Below, one piece after another: positions 16,190 through 24,047 of a stretch of 64,000 nt of DNA. The notes beneath the pieces are model-generated. The model had not been told where the DNA came from. It made no database searches and saw nothing but the letters and a program-made list of their open reading frames with translations. Position numbers and translations under genes: made by a program. This DNA is from Aquabacter sp040049275. GTDB taxonomy: Bacteria; Pseudomonadota; Alphaproteobacteria; Rhizobiales; Xanthobacteraceae. Position 1 is the first letter of the stretch. Every line of letters begins with the position of its first letter. The stretch spans positions 1 to 64,000 of the forward strand of contig NZ_JBDZDT010000008.1 in NCBI RefSeq assembly GCF_040049275.1. Direction: 5' to 3'.

Positions 16190-17455
16190 GTGGCAAGCGC
16201 GCCGGCGACCTCCGGGGTCCGCAACTACGCCATCGTGACGGCCGCCTACTGGGGCTTCACGCTGACGGACGGCGCGCTCCGGATGATCGTGCTCTTCACC
16301 TTCTTCAAGCTCGGCTACTCGCCGTTCACCCTGGCCTTCCTGTTCGTGCTCTACGAGGCCGCGGGCATCGGCGCCAACTTCATCGGAGGCTGGCTCGCGG
16401 GCCGCTACGGCATCACCCGCATGCTCACGGTGGGCCTCACGACGCAGATCTCCGGCTTCCTGATCCTCTCGGCGGTCTCCCCGTCTTGGGAGACGGCCCT
16501 GCTGGTCCCGTGGGTCGTCGCCGCCCAGGGCATCTGCGGCGTCGCCAAGGACCTGACCAAGACCGCGTCCAAGTCCGCCATCAAGGTGACCGAGGCCGAC
16601 GCCAAGGGCGCCAACGCGAACACCCGCCTGTTCCGCTGGGTGGCCTGGTTCACCGGCTCGAAGAACGCCATGAAGGGCTTCGGCTTCCTCCTCGGCGGCG
16701 CGCTCCTCGAGCTGATCGGCTTCCGTCCCGCGCTGTGGCTGATGGCCGGCGCTCTCGCCCTCGTCCTCGTCGGTGTCGTCGCTTCCCTCCCGCCTATGCT
16801 GGGGAAGGCGAAGTCGAGCAAGAGCATGAAGGAGCTCTTCGCCAAGAACCGCGGCGTGAACCTACTGGCCCTGGCCCGCGTCGCCCTGTTCGGCGCGCGC
16901 GACGTCTGGTTCGTGGTCGGTGTTCCGGTCTTCCTCTACGCCTCGGGCTGGACCTTCATCATGGTGGGTGGCTTCCTGGCCCTGTGGACCATCGGCTACG
17001 GCGTGGTCCAGGCGGCCGCTCCCGCCGTCGTCACCCGCAGCCCGGACGGCCTCTCCCGGGAGGTCCCCGCGGCGCGGTGGTGGGCCCTCGCTCTCGCCTT
17101 GGTCCCGGTCGCCATGGCGGGTTGGCTTGCCCTCGCGCCGCCGCATGCCGACTTCGTGCTGGTGGCGGGGCTGTCCATCTTCGGCTTCGCGTTCGCCGTG
17201 AACTCCTCCCTGCATTCCTACCTGATCCTGGCCTATGCGGGATCGGAGAAGGCCGCCGAGGACGTGGGCTTCTACTACGCCGCCAATGCCGCCGGGCGCT
17301 TCATCGGCACCCTCTCGTCCGGCCTGCTTTATCAGGTGGGCGGCATCTACGCCTGCCTCGGCGGCTCCGCCCTGATGCTCGCCGTCTGCTTCGGAACCAC
17401 CCTCCTGCTGCCGCTCCATGCCCAGCCGATGGGAGCGCCCGCACCGAGCCGGTGA
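16190..17455 (+). CDS. arsJ: ArsJ, MFS exporter of 1-arseno-3-phosphoglycerate
   Basis: A 421-residue inner-membrane MFS protein with about 12 hydrophobic helices. The ArsJ-typical segments RNYAIVTAAYWGFTLTDGALR near the start (positions 10-30) and the cytoplasmic loop ending KSSKSMKELFAKN are present. ArsJ extrudes 1-arseno-3-phosphoglycerate made by the adjacent GAPDH, which lets the cell remove As(V) without reducing it. The GTG at 16190 begins right after the gap stop (16186-16188); an in-frame ATG at 16136 would lie inside gap. The two are almost certainly co-translated. Confidence 0.93.
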   Translation: MASAPATSGVRNYAIVTAAYWGFTLTDGALRMIVLFTFFKLGYSPFTLAFLFVLYEAAGIGANFIGGWLAGRYGITRMLTVGLTTQISGFLILSAVSPSWETALLVPWVVAAQGICGVAKDLTKTASKSAIKVTEADAKGANANTRLFRWVAWFTGSKNAMKGFGFLLGGALLELIGFRPALWLMAGALALVLVGVVASLPPMLGKAKSSKSMKELFAKNRGVNLLALARVALFGARDVWFVVGVPVFLYASGWTFIMVGGFLALWTIGYGVVQAAAPAVVTRSPDGLSREVPAARWWALALALVPVAMAGWLALAPPHADFVLVAGLSIFGFAFAVNSSLHSYLILAYAGSEKAAEDVGFYYAANAAGRFIGTLSSGLLYQVGGIYACLGGSALMLAVCFGTTLLLPLHAQPMGAPAPSR

Positions 17456-17507
17456 GGACGAGACCCTGCGGACATTCACGATCGGAAATTCAAGCGAGCC
17501 TTGGACA

Positions 17508-17942
17508 ATGACCGAGCATTCCCCCGTCACCATCTGGCACAATCCCGATTGCGGCACGTCGCGCAACACGCTGGCGATGATCCGCAACGCGGGCATCGAG
17601 CCGACCCTGATCGAGTACCTGGAGGATACGCCTTCGAAGGAGAAGGTGGCGGCCGCTATCAAGGCCGCGGGGCTGACGGTGCGCGAGGCGACCCGGCAGA
17701 AGGGAACGCCCTATGCGGAACTGGGGCTCGACGATCCAGCCGTCACCGACAACCAGTTGCTCGACGCCATGATGGCACACCCGATCCTCATCAATCGCCC
17801 GTTCGTCTTCACGGACCGGGGCGTTCGGCTCTGCCGCCCTTCCGAGTTGGTCCTCGACATCCTTCCGGCGCCGCAGAAGGGACCCTTCACCAAGGAGGAC
17901 GGAGAAGTCGTCATCGATGCCGAAGGCCATCGGGTCCGGTAG
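17508..17942 (+). CDS. arsC: Glutaredoxin-dependent arsenate reductase
   Basis: A 144-residue ArsC of the thioredoxin-fold (E. coli plasmid R773) class. The catalytic Cys is C15 in HNPDCGTSRN; Arg residues that stabilise the arseno-thiol intermediate are in the REATRQKGTPY and INRPFV regions and in CRPSE. It reduces arsenate using glutathione and glutaredoxin. It is unrelated to the LMW-phosphatase-type reductase at the head of the same operon, so the operon carries two independent arsenate reductases. The ATG at 17508 starts at the family's natural N-terminus; upstream ATGs lie in the arsJ coding region. It is the last gene of the operon and is convergent with the next gene. Confidence 0.94.
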   Translation: MTEHSPVTIWHNPDCGTSRNTLAMIRNAGIEPTLIEYLEDTPSKEKVAAAIKAAGLTVREATRQKGTPYAELGLDDPAVTDNQLLDAMMAHPILINRPFVFTDRGVRLCRPSELVLDILPAPQKGPFTKEDGEVVIDAEGHRVR

Positions 17943-17951
17943 CCCGCATGG

Positions 17952-18335
17952 TCAGCGTATAAGGTAGCGCTTCCCGTTGATCTGCATCGACGAAGAGCTT
18001 CGTTGCGGGAATGGGGCGATCCCCGCCCGATTCCTCGGATTGTCATTTGCGGGATGCCGTACCGCATTCCTCGATCCCCACCAGGCGATCAGGGCGGCTC
18101 CGGACACGAGCAAACCGACGATCGTGAATCCGATCATGAGGATGTAGTGCCACAGAACCGCTTGGTTGGTCCGATGGATGCCGGGTATCGCCTGCGCGAG
18201 TTCATTGACGGGCACGGCATTCAGGCGCTCGGACGCCACGATCGTCATCTCGCGAAGCTCCAACCCCACCCAGATGGCGACGGTGAAGCAGGCTACGCCG
18301 ACGATGAGGCCGATCATGAAGTGGCGGCGCCTCAT
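17952..18335 (-). CDS. Small two-helix membrane protein of unknown function
   Basis: About 127 residues. Two hydrophobic segments are visible: FMIGLIVGVACFTVAIWVGL near the N-terminus and LMIGFTIVGLLVSGAALIAW near the middle, separated by a roughly 45-residue soluble loop and followed by a basic tail (SRNAVRHPANDNPRNRAG). I do not recognise the family. A start at 18335 is chosen because GGAGG lies 5 bases before it; ATG 18338 and 18347 are in frame. It is convergent with arsC with 9 bp between stops. The Asn-rich ANDNP motif is common near the ends of alphaproteobacterial membrane proteins. Function unknown. Confidence 0.6.
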   Translation of the reverse strand: MRRRHFMIGLIVGVACFTVAIWVGLELREMTIVASERLNAVPVNELAQAIPGIHRTNQAVLWHYILMIGFTIVGLLVSGAALIAWWGSRNAVRHPANDNPRNRAGIAPFPQRSSSSMQINGKRYLIR

Positions 18336-18347
18336 CATTGCCTCCAT

Positions 18348-18736
18348 ATTGCGGGAGATATCGACATATTATCTACCGATGGCGTTTGAACGGTTTGTGA
18401 CTACACGCCAGTGGCGTGACTAAATGACGCCGCCACGAAAAACTCCCAAAAAAAGAGATTCCAGCGACGCAAACGGGCGTGGCAAATTCGATAGGCGTGC
18501 GTGCGGTGGCTGTGCAGGTGGCTAGCCAATGTCGTGGGATCGGATCGCATGCAACGGCTGCGCTCCGACAGCCGGTGCGCGATTTCTTCACAGCTACGGC
18601 TCGTCGTGGCGCCTGCGCCAAGCTGGTATGATACCGGATGTGATGGACGGGCGAAACTTGGTTCAATCACACTACGGATCGCGGACCATGGAATCCCTCA
18701 ATGTCCGCATCTTCTCCGCACCGTGCAACCGAAGGG
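18348..18736. other. Non-coding gap with a 15-bp palindrome
   Basis: No convincing gene is seen. It holds the upstream region of the small membrane protein, including AT-rich GATATCGACATATTATC near 18351-18372, which could be its promoter. CACGCCA-G-TGGCGTG (18404-18418) is a perfect interrupted palindrome lying between two GTGAC copies. Short frames covering the rest do not resemble proteins and are probably decay. The stretch marks the end of the arsenic block. Confidence 0.5.
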
Positions 18737-19533
18737 CTAGTCGTTCGCCATCGGAAGCGTGGATCCACGTACACCGTGGTGGCCAATGCCACGCTTCAAA
18801 CGAACAGGCCCGCCGAGCGCCTCTTGGTCCATGCCGTCGGCGCCGTTGCCATCATCTATCGTGTTCGGGAAATCCCCCGCCAGCAGCCGCTCCTTGCTCA
18901 GCAATCCGGCATCCTCGAGCGCCTCCATGTCCGGCAGGTCGCGCAACGTGTCGAAGTCGAAGAAGCTCAAAAACTCCTTCGTCGTCACGTAGGTGTATGG
19001 CGCGCCGGGCACCGGGCTGCGCGGCCCGGCGGCGATAAAGTCGAGGCCACGGAGGTGGCCGATGGTGTCGCGGGAAATCTCCTTGCCGAAGAACTGGCCG
19101 AGCTCGCCGCGGGTGATCGGCTGGAAGTAGGCGATCGCCAGCAGCACCAGTTGCTCGGACTTGGACAGCGGCTTGGGATCGGCGGTGCCAAGCCCCGTCG
19201 CCACCTGGATCGCTTCCGCAAACCCTTTCCTGGTGCGGTGCTGCCAACCGCCGGCCACCGCCACCAATTCGTAGGGGCGGCCGCGCAACTCGGCGCGGAT
19301 GTCGTCAATCAAGAGGTCGAGGCTGCAGTCGCGGCCGACGACCCGGGCGAGCACCTCGCGGGTCACGGGCGCGGGGGCGGGGGCGGGGGCGCGGGCGCGG
19401 GGGCGGGGGCGGGGGCGGGGGCGGCGAAGATCACCGCTTCCACCCGGCCCATCCATTCGCGCCAGCGCAGCTCCGGCGGCAGGTGCGCCAGCTCGGTGTC
19501 GAAGGGTTCGGGCGCGCGCGGGCGGCGGGCCAT
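18737..19533 (-). pseudogene. scpB: ScpB-like segregation/condensation protein, frameshifted in a GC hexamer tract
   Basis: ScpB pairs with SMC and ScpA in chromosome condensation; this version resembles the ScpB proteins of rhizobial replicons. The N-terminal part begins at ATG 19533 (MARRPRAPEPFDTELAHL) and runs to IFAAPAPAPA, then enters a tract of GGGGGC repeats and stops at 19363. The rest (VTREVLARVVGRDCSLDLL onward, winged-helix domains to 18737) is intact in another frame, so the two halves differ by one base (modulo 3) across the tract. Either slippage broke the gene or the tract is an assembly error. The start lies 1 bp from the stop of the DUF1403 gene, so they form one operon. Confidence 0.82.
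19367..19425. repeat. GGGGGC/GCGGGC hexamer tract inside scpB
   Basis: A 59-base block of only G and C made of imperfect 6-mers (GGGGGC with two GCGGGC-like interruptions). In ScpB homologues I recall only a short Ala-Pro link at this place, so it is an expansion. It separates the two frames of scpB. Polymerase slippage by units that are not multiples of three bases would switch the frame. Confidence 0.85.
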
Positions 19534-19534
19534 G

Positions 19535-20358
19535 TCAGAGCCCGTAGAGCTTGAAGCTGGGGCGGCCGGAGAGCTCGCGCACGGCGCCGAGCGCGACCAG
19601 CCGCTCGAACAGTCGCCGCGCGGCCCAGCGCGATAGCCCGTCGGTCTGCAAGGTGCCGGACACGACGTCATCTTCCAGCAGCCGGCGCACCGCGTCGCCG
19701 GCGCCCTTGGCGCGCAGCTTCGGCACGACGGCCTCCAGGCGGGCGGCGCGCGGGGCGATCTCGGCCGCCAGCCGGCAGGCACGCGCAGCGCCCAGCGCGA
19801 TAGCGACACAGACGGCGGCGTCGAGGCCGTCTGTGTCCGGAGAGAGCCCCCCTCCCCTGCCCGTCCGCCGCAGCCCGCTGGTCTCGGCCATCAGCAGCGG
19901 CACCGGCAACGGCCAGCGCAGCCGCTGGGTCGACATCTGGTCGGCCAACCACCAGCCGAGCAGCCGGGCGTCAGGCTGCGCGGCGGCGACGGTGCGAATG
20001 ACCGCGGCGGCCGCCAGCGGCGCCGGCCGGCCGCTCGCCAGCTTCCGGTCGATGTCGTCCGGAAGAGAGGCCAACCTCGCGCTCCAGCTGATGCCCAGCA
20101 ACGCGCATATCGATTGGAGCACCGCGGTGTCCAGGCTAGGCGGGCGGCCGCGGCGGCGCAGCTCAGCGCCAGCCGGGCGCGCCAGGCGCCGGCCCACGCA
20201 GGATCCGCGCGGACCAGATTGTCCAAGGAATTCAAAGCTGCGCCGGCCAGGAACGCCGCCTCGGTCGGGTCCGTCACCGGGCCGCGCGGCACCGCCCATC
20301 CCGGCACGGTTGGCACAGGCCAGGACGCTGCGGGCGGGGGAATCGGTGCGAGATCCAT
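19535..20358 (-). pseudogene. DUF1403-family gene, internally deleted and frameshifted
   Basis: The N-terminal third (from ATG 20358: DPTEAAFLAGAALNSLDNLV, RARLALSCAAAAARLA) and the C-terminal two thirds (SLDTAVLQSICALLGISW, RLRWPLPVPLLMAE, PKLRAKGAGDAVRRLLEDD, ending FKLYGL) lie in different frames that meet near 20150. Full-length DUF1403 proteins as I recall them carry an additional EDEAALRD...PGDDPGPAGR region of about 40 residues at that point, which is missing here. A deletion with frameshift is therefore likely. DUF1403 has no known function and commonly precedes scpB on rhizobial plasmids and islands, as here. It starts just beside an AT-rich palindromic region. Confidence 0.78.
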
Positions 20359-20384
20359 GCGCGGAGCCTAACCGCGATGTGCGC

Positions 20385-20590
20385 TTTTAGCTACCATTAT
20401 CAGCCTTATCCGCACGCCTTGTATAAGGATAAGAATGTCCGACAATCTTGCATTATCGGACGTTAATCTCATTAATGAAAAAATATCACATAAGTTAAAC
20501 TATTTTATACTCATATATTCATAATAATACTTATATATTTTGAATATACGGGTTCGTTATGGTACTTTCTTGGAATTATAGGCCGTCTAT
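20385..20590. promoter_or_regulatory. AT-rich patch with two adjacent inverted repeats
   Basis: Base composition drops sharply to AT-rich for about 200 bp, unlike everything else in the window. CTTATCC (20405-20411) pairs with GGATAAG (20427-20433), enclosing a second hairpin CCTT-GTAT-AAGG; TCCGACAAT (20438-20446) pairs with ATTATCGGA (20452-20460) with one mismatch. It lies directly upstream of the DUF1403-scpB pair and could hold their promoter and operator, or the remains of a replicon origin or partition site. No rep gene is present. Which of these applies cannot be decided from sequence alone. Confidence 0.45.
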
Positions 20591-20995
20591 TCTCGATCTA
20601 TACCTCGTGCATGGACACGTCTAAAGGCGTTAACGTTAGGCGCCAAGGCGGCTTGCCGCCGTATCAGATCTAGCCGAATGCCTACCGGTGGGTTGGCCTT
20701 GGCGGTGGCAAGCAGCTATCCACACATGTGCTGACCTACGGCAGCGAAGCGGATGCATATTCAGTCATCCGCGAGGCGCCTGTAATTCCGATTGCCCCTT
20801 CTGATGGCAGTCACCTCGTAGGTTAATCTCAGAATGCCGGTGCCAGTGGCCGAGGACGCGCAAAGCGCATTGGCGAGGCTTCAGTCCCTCTGAAGGACCG
20901 ATATCCCAATCATTGACAAGGCACACTAAGGTGGTACACCTTGATAAGCTCGGACTCGAAAAATCCTATATTTTCAAGGCATTATGGGCGATCCG
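20591..20995. other. Non-coding, apparently decayed DNA
   Basis: No protein of recognisable family is seen in any frame. The stretch contains short hairpins such as GGCGGC-TT-GCCGCC near 20648-20661 and AAGGTG-GTA-CACCTT near 20930-20944. GC content returns to window level. I see no transposase or integrase remnant. It lies between the AT-rich patch and the tRNA-Thr fragment and probably represents eroded island ends. Confidence 0.5.
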
Positions 20996-21024
20996 CGAGA
21001 GTTCAATCCTCTCTCGCAGCACCA
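20996..21024 (+). repeat. 3' end of a tRNA-Thr-like gene, candidate att site
   Basis: The block contains a perfect T arm, stem GAGAG (20997-21001), loop TTCAATC, stem CTCTC (21009-21013), then an acceptor strand TCGCAGC, discriminator A and an encoded CCA (21022-21024). From memory this equals the 3' end of rhizobial tRNA-Thr (5' end GCTGCG...). No matching 5' acceptor GCTGCGA, D arm or anticodon arm lies in the preceding 90 bases, so only the 3' end is present. That is the standard footprint left at one end of an element integrated into a tRNA gene. Confidence 0.7.
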
Positions 21025-21144
21025 GCCCAAAAGCCTTATGATCGCTGAAACCATTGCACCCCAGGGGGTTGCGTATCTGCCGCTTGGACACTCGAACCAG
21101 CTGACCCCGCACACCCGGCGTCGGCCAAGTCTCCATGAATGCTC

Positions 21145-22059
21145 TCAGGGAAGCGTCTGCCACCGTGAATCTTTGGGGATGCGGGCGACGAGGAAATCCA
21201 CCAGCGCGCTCACCCGTGGGGAGCGGTAGCGGCGGCTGGGATAGAGCATGGAAATGGCTGGGCCCTGCGTGACATGGTCGGCAAGCACGAGGCGCAGCAG
21301 GCCGCTGCGGACCGCATCGAAGGCAACGAGGCTGGCCACGCTGACGATGCCCTGCCCATCTATGGCGGCGTCCACAAGCACCTGCGCGTTGTTGATGTTG
21401 AGATGGGCTGACGGGGATTCCCGCGTCCCTGTGCCGGTGAACTGCCAGTCGCGGTAGCGGCGTATATCGGGCAGGAAGTATCCAAGGCACCGGTGGGCCG
21501 CAAGATCCGCGGGGACCTTGGGAACACCGTGGCGCTCCAGATAGGCGGGCGAGGCCACTGTCACGAACTGCATGTGGCCGAGCTTGCGGGCGGCCAGCCC
21601 GCTGTCCGCCAGTTCGCCGAGCCGGAAGGCTAGGTCGATCCCCTCCTCCGTCAGGTTCACGATGCGGTCGCTCAGGTCGACGTCGATGGTCAGCTCCGGA
21701 TGGCGCCGGTTCAGCTCGAACAGCAGCGGGACCAGCACGAGGCGCCCGAACGCCACGCTCGACTGGATGCGCACGCGCCCGCGCGGCACCGTGCGCTCGC
21801 GGGTCAGCTTCGCTTCCACCTCCTCGATCTCACTGAGGATGTGGCGGCAGGTCTCGAGCAGCGCCTCGCCTTCCTCGGTCAGCCGCAGCGAGCGCGTGGT
21901 GCGCAGCACCAGGGGCACGCCGAGCTTCTCCTCCAGCCGTGCCACCGCCTTGCTGGCTGCGGAGGGTGAGATTTCCAGGCGCCGCGCCGCAAGCGTGAAA
22001 CTTTCCGCCTCGGCAACGCGGGCGAAGACCAGCATCAGGTGGATGGAGTCCAGGGCCAT
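21145..22059 (-). CDS. LysR-family transcriptional regulator
   Basis: A 304-residue LTTR. The winged helix-turn-helix is at residues 1-60 (ESFTLAARRLEISPSAASKAVARLE) and the periplasmic-binding-like effector domain follows (GRVRIQSSVAFGRLVLVPLL onward). It is of the group with RIVNLTEEGIDLAFRLGEL and a short C-terminus. ATG 22059 is chosen because it starts at the family's normal N-terminus. It is divergent from the acyl-CoA synthetase gene across 98 bp and probably controls that operon, with a CoA-ester intermediate or the free acid as inducer (inference). Confidence 0.9.
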   Translation of the reverse strand: MALDSIHLMLVFARVAEAESFTLAARRLEISPSAASKAVARLEEKLGVPLVLRTTRSLRLTEEGEALLETCRHILSEIEEVEAKLTRERTVPRGRVRIQSSVAFGRLVLVPLLFELNRRHPELTIDVDLSDRIVNLTEEGIDLAFRLGELADSGLAARKLGHMQFVTVASPAYLERHGVPKVPADLAAHRCLGYFLPDIRRYRDWQFTGTGTRESPSAHLNINNAQVLVDAAIDGQGIVSVASLVAFDAVRSGLLRLVLADHVTQGPAISMLYPSRRYRSPRVSALVDFLVARIPKDSRWQTLP

Positions 22060-22157
22060 TGCGGACAATTTTATCATAAATGGAGTGCAGTCCAGCCCAC
22101 TTATTTCCGCGATGGGTACCGCTACCATCCCGGCCGTTGGATCTTTTTGCGGGCGCC

Positions 22158-24047
22158 ATGGCAGACGACCTCTATCCCCCCTACCGATCCCTCGCCGATG
22201 TGGAGGCGTTGGAGGACATTCCCCTGGAGGCCCGGATCACGCAATGGGACTTCGCCGAGGTCCTGCGCGCGGCCTGCCTGCGTGCGCCCGAAAAGCCGGC
22301 TCTGCACTATGTGGAAAATGGCGATGCTGAAGCGCCGGCCGTCTCCATAAGCTATGGCATGCTGCTGCGGCAGGCGACGCAGGTGGCCAATCTGCTCCGG
22401 GCCAACGGCGTCGGGCCGGACGATGCGGTCGCTCTGGTGCTCCCCACGCTCCCCGCCACTTTCGCGGCGCTGCTCGGCGCGCTGTTCGGCGCCAAGGCTT
22501 TCCCGCTGAACTGGATGCTTCAGCCGGCGGCCCTGGGACAGCTCATCGCCGCCTCGGGCGCCAGAGCCATCATCGCACTGGGCCCGACGCCTGGCTTCGG
22601 CATCTGGGAAGCCGTCTGCGGTTATCCCGCTCTTCAAGGCATCCCGCTATTTTCGGTTGGCGGCCCCGGCGGCGAAATGCTGCCGGAAACCGATCTGCTG
22701 CTGCGGGCACGCGTCCATCGGGACGACGGCCTCGAATTCGAGCGCCGGCCGGCAAAGCCTGACGACATCGCGGCCTATGTGCACTCCGGCGGCACCACCG
22801 GGACGCCGAAGATCGTGCAGCTGACCAACCGGGGCCTCGTCTATCGCGTCTGGGCCACCAATATGGTGCTCGCCCACACCTCCGACGAAGTGATGCTCGC
22901 CGACACGCCGCTGTTTCACATCGGCGGCTTCACCGTGCGTGGCCTCGTCCCCATCGCGGATGGCATGACGCTGGTGATCCCGAGCGTGCTCGGCGCGCGG
23001 GACAAGGCGTACATGGCCAATTACTGGCGCTTCGTGGAGCGTTTCCGCATCACCCGCTTGTCGGGCGTGCCCACCACCCTCGCCGTGCTCACCCGCAACC
23101 CGCCGCAGGGCGAGGACATCTCCTCGCTGCGCGCCACGTTCGGAACCGGCTCCACGGCGGTGCCGCCGGCGGTGCAGCGCCGCATCGAGGATCTGGCGGG
23201 GGTGCGGGCGCTGATCATGTACGGCATCACCGAGAATTGCAGCCTAGTCTCCATCGACCCACGGGACGGCCCGGCCAAGGCCGGCTGCTCGGGCATCCGC
23301 CTGCCCTATACGGACATCCGCGTCGTCGAACTGGACGGCAACGGCGCCATCCGGCGCGCGTGCGCCGTGAACGAGGTGGGCGCCATCCTGGTGCGCAGCC
23401 CCGGCGTGTCGCCGGGCTATCTCGACCCCGCGCTGGACGCCGGCACCTTCCTCGATGGCTGGCTCGTCACCGGCGACCTTGGCCGCATCGATGAGGACGG
23501 CTACGTCTGCGTCACCGGCCGGGCGAAGGACATCATCATCCGGGGCGGGCACAATATCGATCCGCGGCAGATCGAGGAGGCCCTCATCGAGCATCCGGCG
23601 GTCGCCCACGCCGCCGCCGTGGCGAAGCCGGACCTCCATGCGGGGGAGCTGCCCATCGCCTATGTGCAACTCCACGATGGCGCCTCGGCGACGCCGGAGG
23701 AGCTGGCCGCCTTCGCCTCCACCCACATCTCGGAGCGCGTGGCGCTGCCGAAGGAGATCATCCTCCTCGACCGCATCCCCTTGTCGGATGTGGGCAAGCC
23801 GCTGAAGGCCGTGCTGCGCGAGGATGCCGCCATGCGCGCCTTCAGCGCAGCGCTGGCGGACCTCACCGTGCCCATCACCGTGGACGTCGCCATGGGCAAG
23901 GAAGCGATGCGCGCGACCATCACCGTCTGTGCACCTGCCCGGGCGCATGAGACCTTGCTGCGCGCCATCGATGCGCGCCTTGCCGGCTTCACCGCTACCT
24001 TCGATGTGGCCTGGAAGCTGCCGGTGGAAACGGGAGCGCAGGCATGA
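22158..24047 (+). CDS. Acyl-CoA synthetase (AMP-forming), catabolic operon entry enzyme
   Basis: A 629-residue ANL-superfamily ligase that activates a carboxylic acid with ATP and CoA. The P-loop HSGGTTGTPK begins at residue 209; the A5-like MYGITENC, the hinge GWLVTGDLGRIDEDGY and the CoA/lysine region GRAKDIIIRGGHNI are complete, with the catalytic Lys expected in SDVGKPLK. It has a C-terminal extension of about 60 residues (after RAFSAALADL) beyond the usual ANL end. ATG 22158 begins MADDLYPPYR; upstream codons back to 22080 lack character. It overlaps the MaoC gene by 4 bp. The substrate is not readable; aromatic or branched acids are plausible from neighbours. Confidence 0.9.
   Translation: MADDLYPPYRSLADVEALEDIPLEARITQWDFAEVLRAACLRAPEKPALHYVENGDAEAPAVSISYGMLLRQATQVANLLRANGVGPDDAVALVLPTLPATFAALLGALFGAKAFPLNWMLQPAALGQLIAASGARAIIALGPTPGFGIWEAVCGYPALQGIPLFSVGGPGGEMLPETDLLLRARVHRDDGLEFERRPAKPDDIAAYVHSGGTTGTPKIVQLTNRGLVYRVWATNMVLAHTSDEVMLADTPLFHIGGFTVRGLVPIADGMTLVIPSVLGARDKAYMANYWRFVERFRITRLSGVPTTLAVLTRNPPQGEDISSLRATFGTGSTAVPPAVQRRIEDLAGVRALIMYGITENCSLVSIDPRDGPAKAGCSGIRLPYTDIRVVELDGNGAIRRACAVNEVGAILVRSPGVSPGYLDPALDAGTFLDGWLVTGDLGRIDEDGYVCVTGRAKDIIIRGGHNIDPRQIEEALIEHPAVAHAAAVAKPDLHAGELPIAYVQLHDGASATPEELAAFASTHISERVALPKEIILLDRIPLSDVGKPLKAVLREDAAMRAFSAALADLTVPITVDVAMGKEAMRATITVCAPARAHETLLRAIDARLAGFTATFDVAWKLPVETGAQA

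Noticed and set aside
20950..20970. CTCGGACTCGAAAAATCC looking like a tRNA-Ser(CGA) anticodon arm
   Set aside because: The stem does not pair properly and the loop would be two bases too long; only the downstream T arm is convincing.
20591..20995. A degraded transposase or integrase
   Set aside because: No frame gives a recognisable DDE, HUH or tyrosine-recombinase motif.
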